Shown here: positions 42,141 through 51,784 of the stretch, piece by piece
Numbering within the stretch: the stretch's first letter is position 1
Layout of the letters: every line of letters starts with the position of its first letter
From: Spirometra erinaceieuropaei
Taxonomy: Eukaryota; Platyhelminthes; Cestoda; Diphyllobothriidea; Diphyllobothriidae
NCBI GenBank assembly: GCA_902702965.1
Contig: CACRXP010001130.1
Span: 74,890 to 138,889 of the forward strand
Direction of reading: 5' to 3'
Length of the DNA: 64,000 nt
Position numbers and translations under genes: made by a program
Notes under the pieces: generated by a model
What the model saw: only the letters and a program-made list of their open reading frames with translations
Databases searched by the model: none
What the model was told of the DNA's origin: nothing

Positions 42141-42593
42141 GTCAGCACCACTGAAACTTCATATTACCTGCAGGCATTTCTACATCGGACCAGGCCGAGC
42201 ATGGCTATTGGTCTGAATTGCCCCGGCATTGTGTAGATGCTGAGGATTCCCGTTTGCTCCAGTACATCCGTGTCGGGGATTCGATCCTGCCACCTCAGCC
42301 TCAGGATGCGACGAAGACAACTGAGGTGGGAGTGCTTGAGTAGGCGTGCCTGCTTCGTGTATACCGTCCAAGTCTCTGCTCCGTACAGCGGCGTCGGGAG
42401 AATGACGGCCTTGTAACCTTCTGTTTCGTGTTGAGCTGGAGACCATGAGGACTCCAAACTGTGCTTTGAAGGCGGCCGAAGGCTTGACTGGCCTTCGAGA
42501 TCTTGCGGACGACTTCGTCATCGATTTTCTTTCTGTGGGAGAGGGTACTGCCCAGGTACGGGAAGTCCCCCACCACTTGCAGCTGGGTTCCGT

Positions 42594-42944
42594 TCACGCT
42601 GATCTGCGGTGCATTGTGGGGAGGGGCTGTTTTGGGCGGCAGTTGATGTATGACCAACGTCTTCTCCGTGTTGATGACCAGACCGAAGTCCTCGCAGGTG
42701 GCGGGAAGAGGTCCATGCTTCTTCGCATGTCCTCTTCCGAAGTGCTGTTGAGGGCGCAGTCGTCGGCGAAGAGAAGTTCGTGAACAGTGGTTGTGGATAC
42801 GCGCGATCGGGAGTGCATCCATCGTTGATTAAGGAGGTGGCCGTCCGTACTGTCGGTGATGTGGATCCTGGGGTGTTCGTCACGGTAGACGTCCATCAGC
42901 ATGGCAGAGAACATAAGATTGAAGATGGTGGGCGCAAGACGCAT
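42594..42944 (-). pseudogene. Element G RT catalytic segment
   Basis: APTIFNLMFSAMLMDVY leads to STTTVHELLFADDCALNST, the RT palm with an intact FADD box. The frame then slips, and the next part (ADD..GLVINTEKTLVIHQ) is in another frame. Confidence 0.85.
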
Positions 42945-43423
42945 CCCTGCTTCACTCCGTTGGTCACTGCGAGTGCCTCTGAGACAGCTCCGTTGTCTGT
43001 GACTCGCGCCATCATGTCTTCGTGAAGCTGACGCACCATCTGAATGAATCGTCTGGTACAGCCAAATTTACGCCTGATCTTCCACAGTCCTTCACGATTC
43101 ACCGTATCGAAGGCTATCGTCAGGTCCACGAAGGTAGAATACAGGTGGGTCCGCATCTTCTGGCACTTCTCCTGAAATTAACGGGCGGCGAAAACCATAT
43201 CCCTGGTCCCTCGATGACGGCGAAAGCCACTCTGGCTTTCCGGCAGCAGCCCCTGTTCTAGGTAATTATTCAGGCGGTTGAGGAGGATGCGAGCAAAGAT
43301 TTTCTCGACGATGTTCAGCAAGGAGATGCCTCGGTGATTGTCGTAAAGCTGGCGGTTTCCTTTTCGCTGGTATAGATGCACGATGGTGGCGTTTTTGAAA
43401 TCTCGTGGGACTTCACCGTAACG

Positions 43424-43852
43424 TCACATTTCGTGGAAGAGCGCAGTCAGGTGATCCATTAGTTGGGGACCACCGTGCTTGTAGACCTCAGCAGGGATTG
43501 CGTCCAATCCGAGTGTTTTCCCGCTGGAGAACTGCTGCACGACCCTGATGATTTTGTAGAGAGAGGGCGGGAGGTCGAGGTCCACGTTAGTCTCCACTTG
43601 TAGACGAGTAATGGCGGCGTTGGAGATGGTGGAGGGACGGTTGAGGACGCATTGGAAGTGCTCGGCCCATCGCTGTAGAATTTGTGTCTTCTCAGTCAGG
43701 AGGGTACTGCCGTCGGTGTTGAGGATAGGAGCAGTGTCTTTGGTCGGCGGACCGTAGACAGCTTTAATGGCGGAGAAGAAGTTCTTCCATTTGTTGCGGT
43801 CCGCGTACCCTTGGGCCTCCTTAGCCTTGTAAGCCGTCCAGGCGTCCTGCAT
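43424..43852 (-). pseudogene. Element G, pre-RT and RT start
   Basis: NKWKNFFSAIKAVYGPPTKD, LLTEKTQILQRWAEHFQCVL, and GKTLGLDAIPAEVYKHGG. This is the start of an RTE-like RT (motif G-x-DGIPAE). The frame ends at HEM. Confidence 0.88.
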
Positions 43853-44024
43853 CTCGCGCAGTCGCTGTTGAACGAGGCGGCGACTGCGGTATAAGGCAGC
43901 TCTGTTGTTGTCAGCGGGGGTGGTCTACACAGGCATTATGTAGGCGGTTCTTCTCGGCAGGGAGGTTGTTGATGGCGGCGTCGTTTTCGTCGGTATTCGT
44001 CTAGCCCACTTATGAAAAACGTGA

Positions 44025-44400
44025 TTGCCTCAGTGGGATTTTAACCCACGGCATAAAGGGCAAGGTTTGAATACAGCGAACGCCTGAGCTACGAGGCCCG
44101 CCGGGAGCCGTCAGTTTAATCCCGTTTGGATAAAGTTATACTCCCAGTCTACTGCAACGTATGTAATCCACTTATTCTAATGCAGAAATATGAATGTCCA
44201 GTCATAATTTTCTAAGCAATCAATCTAAAGTCCACCAGATGACTACCGGACTCAGTTAGTTTATTAGTGCTTTCGATAGCTTAGGTGCTTGGAGCGTTGG
44301 CTGTATTGAAGCCTTACCCTTGCTGTCGTGGGTTCGAGTTTCACCAAGACGGCCGTTGTTCATAAACAGACCAAATGAGGCATTCAATTCTGCCAAAAAC
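44025..44400. mobile_element. tRNA-derived SINE with a second tRNA-like head
   Basis: The minus-strand head at about 44,030-44,105 has GTAGCTCAGGCG (A box) and GGGTTAAAATCCCACTG (B box). The body shares CTACTGCAACGT, CACCAGATGACTACCGGACT and a TTAGTTTATTAG tail with the SINE at 34.6 kb. At about 44,276-44,350 a plus-strand tRNA-like head follows (TAGCTTAGGTGCTTGGAGCG ... GTGGGTTCGAGTTTCACC). The two heads point in opposite directions around one body. Neither is a plausible functional tRNA. Confidence 0.75.
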
Positions 44401-44879
44401 ACCAATCAATGTTAGAATTAGGTTGCGTGAATGAGCACGTTAAGTGATACAAGTAGTAGTATAAGACCATGTGGTAGGCCTGTGAACAAGAATAGCCAAA
44501 TCATTAATATACCTTCCAGAGGTAGATATACTTGAAACACATCAGGTAGGTTAAATCTGACGATATTAGCGGTTTAGAACAAGGTGACATCGTAGAATTA
44601 CAGCTGGGGGGAAGTGTAGTGGTAGCATTATGATTAAAATGTAGACTAGATCGACGGTAAGTTTTGGCGTTGATGGTAGACTTGCCGGTAATATTAGATT
44701 TAAGGGAGCATTGGCGACAGAAATATGCATAGGATTTACATTAAACCATAGAGTTGGGACTTGGATGAAACTTAGTAGAAGTGTTCAACTCATGCTCAAG
44801 ATTAGGCTGAAGGTTTCAGTGCTAGGGGTAGATGAAGTAGTACTATAAGTGTTAGACTTTGGGCTTTAAGGATTGTGTA
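44401..44879. other. Nothing recognised
   Basis: AT-leaning, no ORF over 60 codons and no repeat I can name. Confidence 0.4.
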
Positions 44880-45190
44880 CGTCTGCTATGTCATGGTTCG
44901 GCAAGCCATGCCCCTCGCAGCCTGGTGTGTGCTGGCATTTCTCTGGCACCTGGTTCCCTGTCGCTGGGTATACAGATCGTGTGCATGGTCATCCATGGTT
45001 TCCTGCTTTTGGCCTTCTTGACTATGTCCTGATACCGAGTTCAGGAGGTGGAGAGGAAGAGAGTGCAATGGATGCTGTGCAAGTCCACTACCCCTACAAA
45101 CTTATTCACGCACAACTCGCCGCGCCTGCTCTTATTTTACTCTGTAGCACGCGGCAGACATCGTCGGCGATGGCGGTCGAGCTGCCATAA
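44880..45190 (+). repeat. Interspersed repeat, family R, copy
   Basis: GTTCAGGAGGTGGAGAGGAA, GAGAGTGCAATGGATGCTGT and ACGCGGCAGACATCGTCGGC match the R landmarks at 46.3 and 60.7 kb. The open frame inside (44,873-45,190) is not conserved between copies. Confidence 0.65.
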
Positions 45191-46189
45191 AAGTTAGATT
45201 AGGAAATGTGGGAGGTGCATGAACACACTAACTATTAGACTTCACAATGAACTTGGTTTTAGCATTAATTGCGTGGTCTGAGGTACGCCTTCCTGCGGCA
45301 TAGAGCATTTCGCTACCCAACATCATGCGTGCCGTAACCCAAATTGCCTACTTAAATGAAATAAGTAGGCGTTGTTCGGAAATACTGACTCACTGAGGTC
45401 AAATACTCTACGAACACAATGTCTAGCAGTAGTCGCCCTTTTACTTTTCTTCCTGGAAGCGACTCTGTGGTTTGCTTTCGCCTTCCCGTATCCATTACAT
45501 GATGGGCGACCGCGTGGATGGTTGGGATGACCGAATGAGAAAGGTCTAACATTGTCGATGTTCATTCGACTGGAGACCAGAGCATGAAACCTTTCAAAGT
45601 AGTTCTTAACTGTACTTACCCATTGCCTCATCCCAGTGACCACCCGTAGCAGTGGCATTTTTGTCCGATATCTTATTTTTGCAGGACACATCTGCTAAGT
45701 TCGCGCAATATTCTGAGAATATTAGTGGGTGTCAGACAATGTGTGTTGCAAAACTGTAATATGAAGTCGCCAACTTCTGGATCACATGTCCGGGACCCTG
45801 TTCGTACGTCGAGTACCAGTCGGGCGAGGCAATCCACATCCCCTTCTCCTTAACTTGGCACTGAGCCATCTCTGAGCGTTCGTTATGTTATGATACCGCT
45901 CTGACTTGTGACCTTTGTGTAGATGCCCTGTTTGCTACACTGGGGCCATGTCGTGCTTGAAGGTGTTACTACTGCCTAGTCTTTTACCCCTCAAACGCGT
46001 GACGCGGTAGATGCGCTGCTCGGAGTTTGACAGGCGTTACGAGGAAGGCTCACCCAGGACAAATGCCAACATTGGGGTCTGATGGCAGGTCCAGTTATTG
46101 ATTCAAGTCGCGCCAACTGAGATCCGTTCCGTCCTCCACTTTTGTTGTGATGCCAGATCGTGCTCAGTGTACTTTGTGGACCAGATGAT
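45191..46189. other. Nothing recognised
   Basis: A minus-strand frame of 122 codons (45,691-45,323) is basic (RKKSKRATTARH) but has no domain I recognise. It is left unannotated. Confidence 0.35.
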
Positions 46190-46440
46190 GTGGTAGTACG
46201 CCTGGGTGCGGGTTTTCGCTGTGCCAGCCACTTGCGCCCTCTCACTACCTCAAGTCATTTTGGCTTTGTCTTGACACCGAATCCAGGTGGTGGTGGAGGA
46301 GGAGAGAGTGTTGTAGATGCTACCATGACTTTGGACTAACTCACACGCAAGTCGCCGTCCCTGCCCTCACCCTGCTATGGAGCGCACGGTTGACATCATC
46401 AGTAAGGACGGTCGAACTGTCGTTGTGTAGTCCGCGACGA
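46190..46440 (+). repeat. Interspersed repeat, family R, copy
   Basis: CCGAATCCAGGTGGTGGTGG, GGAGAGAGTGTTGTAGATGC, CCCTGCCCTCACCCTGCTAT and GCACGGTTGACATCATCAG follow the same order as the R copy at 60.7 kb (inverted there). Confidence 0.7.
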
Positions 46441-46871
46441 CCTGTTCGTCAGTCCCAACAGCCTTCTTGTATCACTGCTAATCCTCACTGAAGGTTGTTT
46501 TACGTCCTGTGGGCGTGCCGGGCAGTTTGCCGCTAGGCTAACAGGCAGGTCTGATCTGCCTTTCGTCCCTAAAACAAGCTTCCTGCAGCTCCGAGGACAA
46601 CTCTGTTGCGAATGCAAAGCACAGCCTTTATGCATTGGCTCCCTGTTTTCCACAACTTGGCTTAATAGATGTTCTTGGTATTTTAAACTGCGAGCATGTG
46701 AGTATTATTGGTAGAGAAAATGATTTCTGGATATTTATGGGTTTATTCACACAAAAAGTTGACTCGGGCTACCAACGCTTTCTACTGAAAATTAAGCATC
46801 CTCGGGCAAGGCGACTCGGCAAGTAGTTTTGCTTCGTCTTTTACGTAACTCATATCTCGACTATAGGCAGG
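46441..46871. other. Nothing recognised
   Basis: No supported ORF or repeat. Confidence 0.35.
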
Positions 46872-46873
46872 TA

Positions 46874-47700
46874 CAGTAAATGTGCTATATCATGAAATGT
46901 TAATTGAAATTCCGAAATTTGTTTTCAACTCGGAGAGGTAACTCGGGTCCGCTTACAATACTGATTGACGTGAAGCATAATTCTAAGATATTTCAATCAC
47001 GTCGGGATGCTGGCCTTCGAACGAGTCTCTCTCCGGCCGGCTGCAAAAACTACACTGTGAAAGGTTTTTTAAGTAGCATGACATCATCCCATAGGTTTTC
47101 GGTGGCCTAATTAATTCAAACACATTTTTTTGAAAACAGGCACAAAAGTATTCGTTCATTCACTAGTTTATTAGCAAAATTACGTTTTATTTAAATTTGG
47201 CACTTGGAGAAACAGTATAATTCGACTTCTAAAACTTCCAATTCCCGAATAATTCTGGACCCGGCCTGCCGTTAGACTTGCATTCAGCATATATTTTCCG
47301 TGTAAGGAAAATATATCATGTGGGGTTCGTAAAATGTTGCAACGGATTTGGAAGCTGTAATATACTTTACAGGCAACACTAATAGATGCGGAGATACAAT
47401 GTCTTATGAGTAGAAATTTCATGGCCTAAAATTCTCACAAGAAACCTTTCAAAAATTGAAAGATACTCTTACTTCAAAGGCAAAGTTTAAAGAAGACGTA
47501 ATTGGCTACCAAAGGTGTGAAAGAATGAATATTTTAGTGCCTGTTGTCTAAAAATATATTTGAATTTATCGAGACATCGAAAACCAATGAGGAAATGTCA
47601 TGCCGCCCAAGCGGTTATTTTTACTTTGTAGTTCCTTGCAGATGGCTGCAAAGAGGCCCTATCGAAAGCCAACAGCTCGGCGTGACTGAAACATCATGAG
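46874..47700. mobile_element. Foldback Tc1/mariner-like element, copy 1
   Basis: Starts TA-CAGTAAATGTGC. Its left arm (CATGAAATGTTAATTGAAAT ...) and right part (CATCGAAAACCAATGAGGAA ... CAGATGGCTGCAAAG) are related in the same way as the arms of copy 2. The interior also aligns to copy 2 (for example ATATTTTCCGTG and AGAAGACGTAATTGGCTACC). The right terminus is damaged. No transposase. A hairpin ATATATTTTCC/GGAAAATATAT lies at 47,289-47,316. Confidence 0.7.
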
Positions 47701-48100
47701 ATTAGGCTTCACTTCAATTATTATTACAAGCGCACTTAAGCAATCTTTTGAGTAGGGAAATCATTTCAGGATTTCGGCGAACACCTCATGATATAGTGCA
47801 TATACTGCACCCTAACTGTTCGGACTGCCGTCAACCAACAAATTCATTTCCAATAGTCCTGCAACAAATTCTGGAGGGATTGATTTCTAAAAAGTCAAAA
47901 AATATTGCACTTGCGGTATTCTTACTTAAGTGAGCAGAACCCATATTACAAGGCACCGCATAGCAAAGTCCACTAGTGAGGTCGTAGATCATATGAGAAC
48001 CCTGAGTCGACTATAAAGGCAAACTCATTTGTACCCAAACACCAAGAGAGACAGCTTCAAGTGGACTAACGAGAGGTCTTTGTTAATTAAATTACATAGA
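47701..48100. other. Short spacer between two foldback elements
   Basis: A 61-codon frame has no motif. Nothing else seen. Confidence 0.35.
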
Positions 48101-48102
48101 TA

Positions 48103-48848
48103 CAGTAGATGTACAAACTCATGAAATGTCAACCAAAACTTCGAAATGCGTTCTCGTTTCGAAAAAAATAAATTAAGTAGTGTTGTAAAACTAATCATGA
48201 TGCAGCATAAATCTATAATGATCCAGTTACCGCAGGGTGTCGGCTTTCGAAAGAACTTTTTTCTCGGCTGCAAAAAATTAAAAACAACAAGCTGTATATT
48301 TTCCGTGCACGGAAAACCATGCATTTGTCTACGGTGTTAAGAGGAGACAATATGAGGTTCATAAAATTAAGCAGTGGATTTGAGCAATATTGTTAACCTT
48401 ACAAGCCACATTCGTAAATGCAAATACATGACGTTTCATGAACGAACATTTAACTGTATTAAAATATCTCACAATTAGAAACTTTTTTAAAACCGAATTA
48501 TACTCTTCTTTTGAGTAAGGAATTGGTAGAAGACGTGATTTTCTACCGAATAAGTAAAAGAAGGAATATTTTTATGCATGCTTTCCATGAAATATAGTTG
48601 AATTTTCAAGGGCATCGAAAATCAATGAGAAAATTGCATGCTAATTAAGTAGTCATTTTTTGCAGAGTATAGATCTTGCATGCAGCCAAAAATAAGTTTT
48701 TTCGAATGCCGACACCCTAAGGTAACTGGATGATTATAGATTTATGCTGCATCATGATTAGTTTTACAACACTACTTAATTTATCTTTTCGGAACGAGAA
48801 CGCATTTCGAAATTTTGGTTGACATTTCATGGGCTAGCACATCTACTG
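48103..48848. mobile_element. Foldback Tc1/mariner-like element, copy 2
   Basis: Flanked by TA. The ends CAGTAGATGTAC and ctagCACATCTACTG are inverted. The arms 48,103-48,290 and about 48,670-48,848 are nearly perfect reverse complements over about 180 bp (ACCAAAACTTCGAAATGCGT; ATGATGCAGCATAAATCTAT; GTTACCGCAGGGTGTCGGC). The roughly 380-bp centre has no ORF with a domain. The right half is the same sequence as the 246-bp MITE in the right PIAS intron. Confidence 0.85.
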
Positions 48849-49710
48849 TAAATACTGAAGTAAGAGCGCTGCACTGCAGTCAAAAAGGCAGTATAATTTT
48901 CTCAAGTATGTTGGGAGAATCACACACATTAATGGCCCAGAGCAAGCGAAATAGCAGCGGTAAGCTGGCAATGAAGTAAATTACACACAAAGTGCCACAA
49001 TAAGTCATAACTGTAAGAAAAGCAGCAAGTCCATGAAGTTATTATACTAGAAAGTGTTTATATTAAAAAAGGCCCTTTTAATAAAATTAGTAAACAAGCT
49101 CCAACCAATAGCCAGTTGAAGTCGGTATGGCTTTTGTGACCGTCATTTTAATGCAAACCTACGATCGCTTTTTCTGGCAGAATTAGGGCAATGTGGTAGA
49201 TTACGATCAAGTCCACTTTTATTTTTCTGCCCAAACTACGAATGAAAAGCATCTGCGCACGATTAGCCCAACACCTAGAATAACGGAATATCAACCGATA
49301 CAGGTTATGGTCAGCTCACTAGAAGTCCTTCCCTACTGTAAAAACAAAGATTTCCTAGTAGATATGTAGCCGTGGAAAAGGAATATACACGCAAGAAGCG
49401 CGAGCCATCAAGGGCCAAGTTATTTTTAGGGGCGTCAGACGCCAGACAACGAGAACAGAATGCATCTTTACTGACAGTCGGTTTTCGATTTTAACATGTG
49501 TAAATGCAATTCTGCATTTGATTTCGGGGACGAAAGTTTGTCGATATGCCTCCATCACCAGAGTAAGCAAATGAGTGGTACGTATCTGCTCCAAAAAACA
49601 GTATTTCGCCAGGTTTACCGACTTGGACGGCCGGGATTCGAGACCCAAACAGGCGTAACACCGGTCAGGAAAGGAAAATGAAATATTGGCCGAATGAAAT
49701 TGCAGTGCTG
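48849..49710. other. Nothing clearly recognised
   Basis: Contains two overlapping short frames without motifs. CGGGATTCGAGACCC at 49,631-49,645 resembles a tRNA B box but no A box is found. Some of it may be the 5' part of the degraded Merlin copy that follows. Confidence 0.35.
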
Positions 49711-50110
49711 TGTAGTGGCTATCCATAATACTTCCCGAAAAGGCTGCTTTCGAACAAGCTAATGCAAAACGTTGGACAACACAGAATGGCCATCAACACG
49801 TAGGTGGTCGAAGGCAGCACAAAGTGACCCACCAAACGGAGAGGCTGTAATTGATTGTGAATATCTGGATATACACATTTTTCAGTGAATATTTCTAGAA
49901 ACGTTGATCCCACAAGAGGCAAAACACAACTACTTTAGATGCATATTGGAGTTACCTTAAACGCCATCTGAAAAAAGACGGTCCATTACAAAAAGTGCAT
50001 TTTCGGATTTATCTAGACGAAGTAGAGTGCAAGTTGTGATTTCTACGTAAATCACGAGAAGTATGTCTAGTCTGGAACACCTTCCTAGATCACACATCAA
50101 ACATTTCCGA
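49711..50110 (+). pseudogene. Degraded Merlin-type transposase, C-terminal part
   Basis: Broken plus-strand frames read KAAFEQANAKRWTTQ (compare KKALFEQVNDRSWTA in the intact ORF) and TLDAYWSYLKRHLKKDGPL (compare AVEAYWSRLKRKLHEGGPV). IYLDEVEC and FLDHTSNISDV then match the last 40 residues. The third catalytic Glu position reads Asp (LDAYW). Several stops. A divergent second family member, not a copy of the 40-kb one. Confidence 0.7.
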
Positions 50111-51210
50111 TGTTAGGTCTTCAAAACCAACTGGTTCACTAAACAGCAGTCGGAGATAAAATCCACTCAGCCGATGTCAACGTCAAAGGCCTAAATAACC
50201 TTTCTATTAAGATGCCCGATCAATAATAATCAGAAGTTTTATACGGAACCTGTGTGACCAAAGTGGACTAACACGAAGCATTAATAAATAACTTTTGCAC
50301 ACTGTTTTCAAAAATAAGACTGTACAACTAAGACATGTAGTTCTACTTCGTCTTTTATATAAAAAGTAACCGGGCAGATAAGGAATACAATTCTTCCATC
50401 ACGAAATAGAAACAGTCTTCAGTCTTGCGTATGAACGTTTAATGTACGTATGTGTTAATCAGAGTCATGCATGTGGGCTAACGCGTTACGGCTTGGAAAT
50501 CATATTAAGTGGCATGTTGCCGGCGTTGCACCAATAAAGAGTCTTCGAGAATGATAGTTTCGCGTCAACTGGTGAACTATGTGCGACCACATACATCGAT
50601 GGAAGTTGCACCAAATCTAGTGCATAAATTTGAAATATCCGACAAAAATAAGCAACAACAGTATTAACAGAGCAAGCAAAGGTTGCGTGGTTTGGCCGCC
50701 GCCTTACCAACTTAGTCAAGGTTGGACGTGTTATTAACTTCACTTTACTTGCTCTCATCTATTTCGGGAAAAGAAAGTAGACAGACAACAAAGTTGAATG
50801 GGATGATTCGCAGGAGGTTGCGTAAGGTCATGAGTTATCAGTTTTATTTGCAAGGATAATCGCAGTTTTCCTTACGGACTTTTGCTAATTAACTAATTAA
50901 ATGTTAACATAATCGGAATAGTGCTTATCTTATGCAAATAATTGGACAGCCAGGGGCGGTCAAGTGTGACTTTGTCGGGATTTTTATAGCCTGCATAGTA
51001 CGAAAATCCTTTGTTACAGTGTGGTTATGTTATTGAGTACTTCCTGATAGTTGTAGGGACAGTTGACTCCCCGCAGTCGACTAGTTCGCTTCCGTGGTCA
51101 GAAACACTTCACAGACCGTCGGGGTTGACGACGGCGATAAAGACAGATATCTAAAGCCAATCTGGCTTTTGACTGGCCACAGCACTCCATGGTTTTGCTG
51201 TAACATCGCC
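50111..51210. other. Nothing recognised
   Basis: AT-rich. A 90-codon minus frame (50,758-50,486) has no motif. Confidence 0.35.
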
Positions 51211-51214
51211 CTTA

Positions 51215-51780
51215 GCTCGGAACTCAGATTCACTTCAGTTTATTGAAGAAAATGGGCGTGAGCCTACGAGTACCTTAGTTACAACGCAAAATTGTGCGGT
51301 GTACGGAAGAGCAATATGCGTTGAAAAAGCCCCAAATGGTCCATCATAGAATGACCCTTTTGGCGTAAGTCATTAGGGTTTAGTTCAGTCTCTTATCGCT
51401 CCCGCTCACTTGGGAACACAAATCGCTCAGGGTTTTTTCAGAACTCCCTATCGATGCTGACATAACATCTGCGGGAAGGGCATTCCACGGATCGACCACT
51501 CTAGCGAAGAAAAAGGACTTCCTTAAATCCACTGTGGCCTGTCAATTCGGCAGTTTTAGTGAGTGACCTCGGAATTTGGTTGTGGTTGCGAATTCAGAAG
51601 GCCGGGCTGCAATCAATCCCTTTCCCAATGTGGAATTCTTGTAAGAGATCCCGCGTAATTGCCGATAACTCAAATGAAACGAGTTCATATTTTTGGGTTG
51701 GTTATATAGGTAAAAGAATTCTGGTCCCCAATTCATTTTTGTGGCTCTCATCCGTACTCTTTCAGGACTGTTTTGTTCTT
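51215..51780 (-). mobile_element. LINE 3' end (element E), same family as C and D
   Basis: Minus strand: RMRATKMNWGPEFF, YRQLRGISYKNSTLGKG, FATTTKFRGHSLKL, then after a slip VDPWNALPADVM. Element D has [34 protein letters not shown] and VKPWNELPADVV. It ends in TTCAATAAACTGAAGTGAAT (reverse complement of 51,230). Severely 5'-truncated. Confidence 0.88.
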
Positions 51781-51784
51781 TGAC

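Larger units (their letters stand above)
42141..43990 (-). mobile_element. RTE-like LINE (element G), 5' and 3' truncated
   Basis: Minus strand, order from the 5' end: pre-RT MQDAWTAYKAKEAQGYADRN and KTLGLDAIPAEVYKHGG (43,852-43,424); RT fingers LYQRKGNRQLYDNHRGISLL and SQSGFRRHRGTRDM (43,381-43,178); palm TFVDLTIAFDTVNREGLW and GVKQGCVL (43,156-42,896); catalytic VHELLFADDCALNS (42,944-42,594); [20 protein letters not shown] and thumb (42,822-42,301); [15 protein letters not shown] and [18 protein letters not shown] (42,457-42,164). At least four frame changes are present. LINEs of this type typically carry an APE endonuclease upstream, which is missing. Confidence 0.9.

Noticed and set aside
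45323..45691. Minus-strand basic 122-codon frame
   Set aside because: No domain, no conserved neighbour, no splice context; considered chance.
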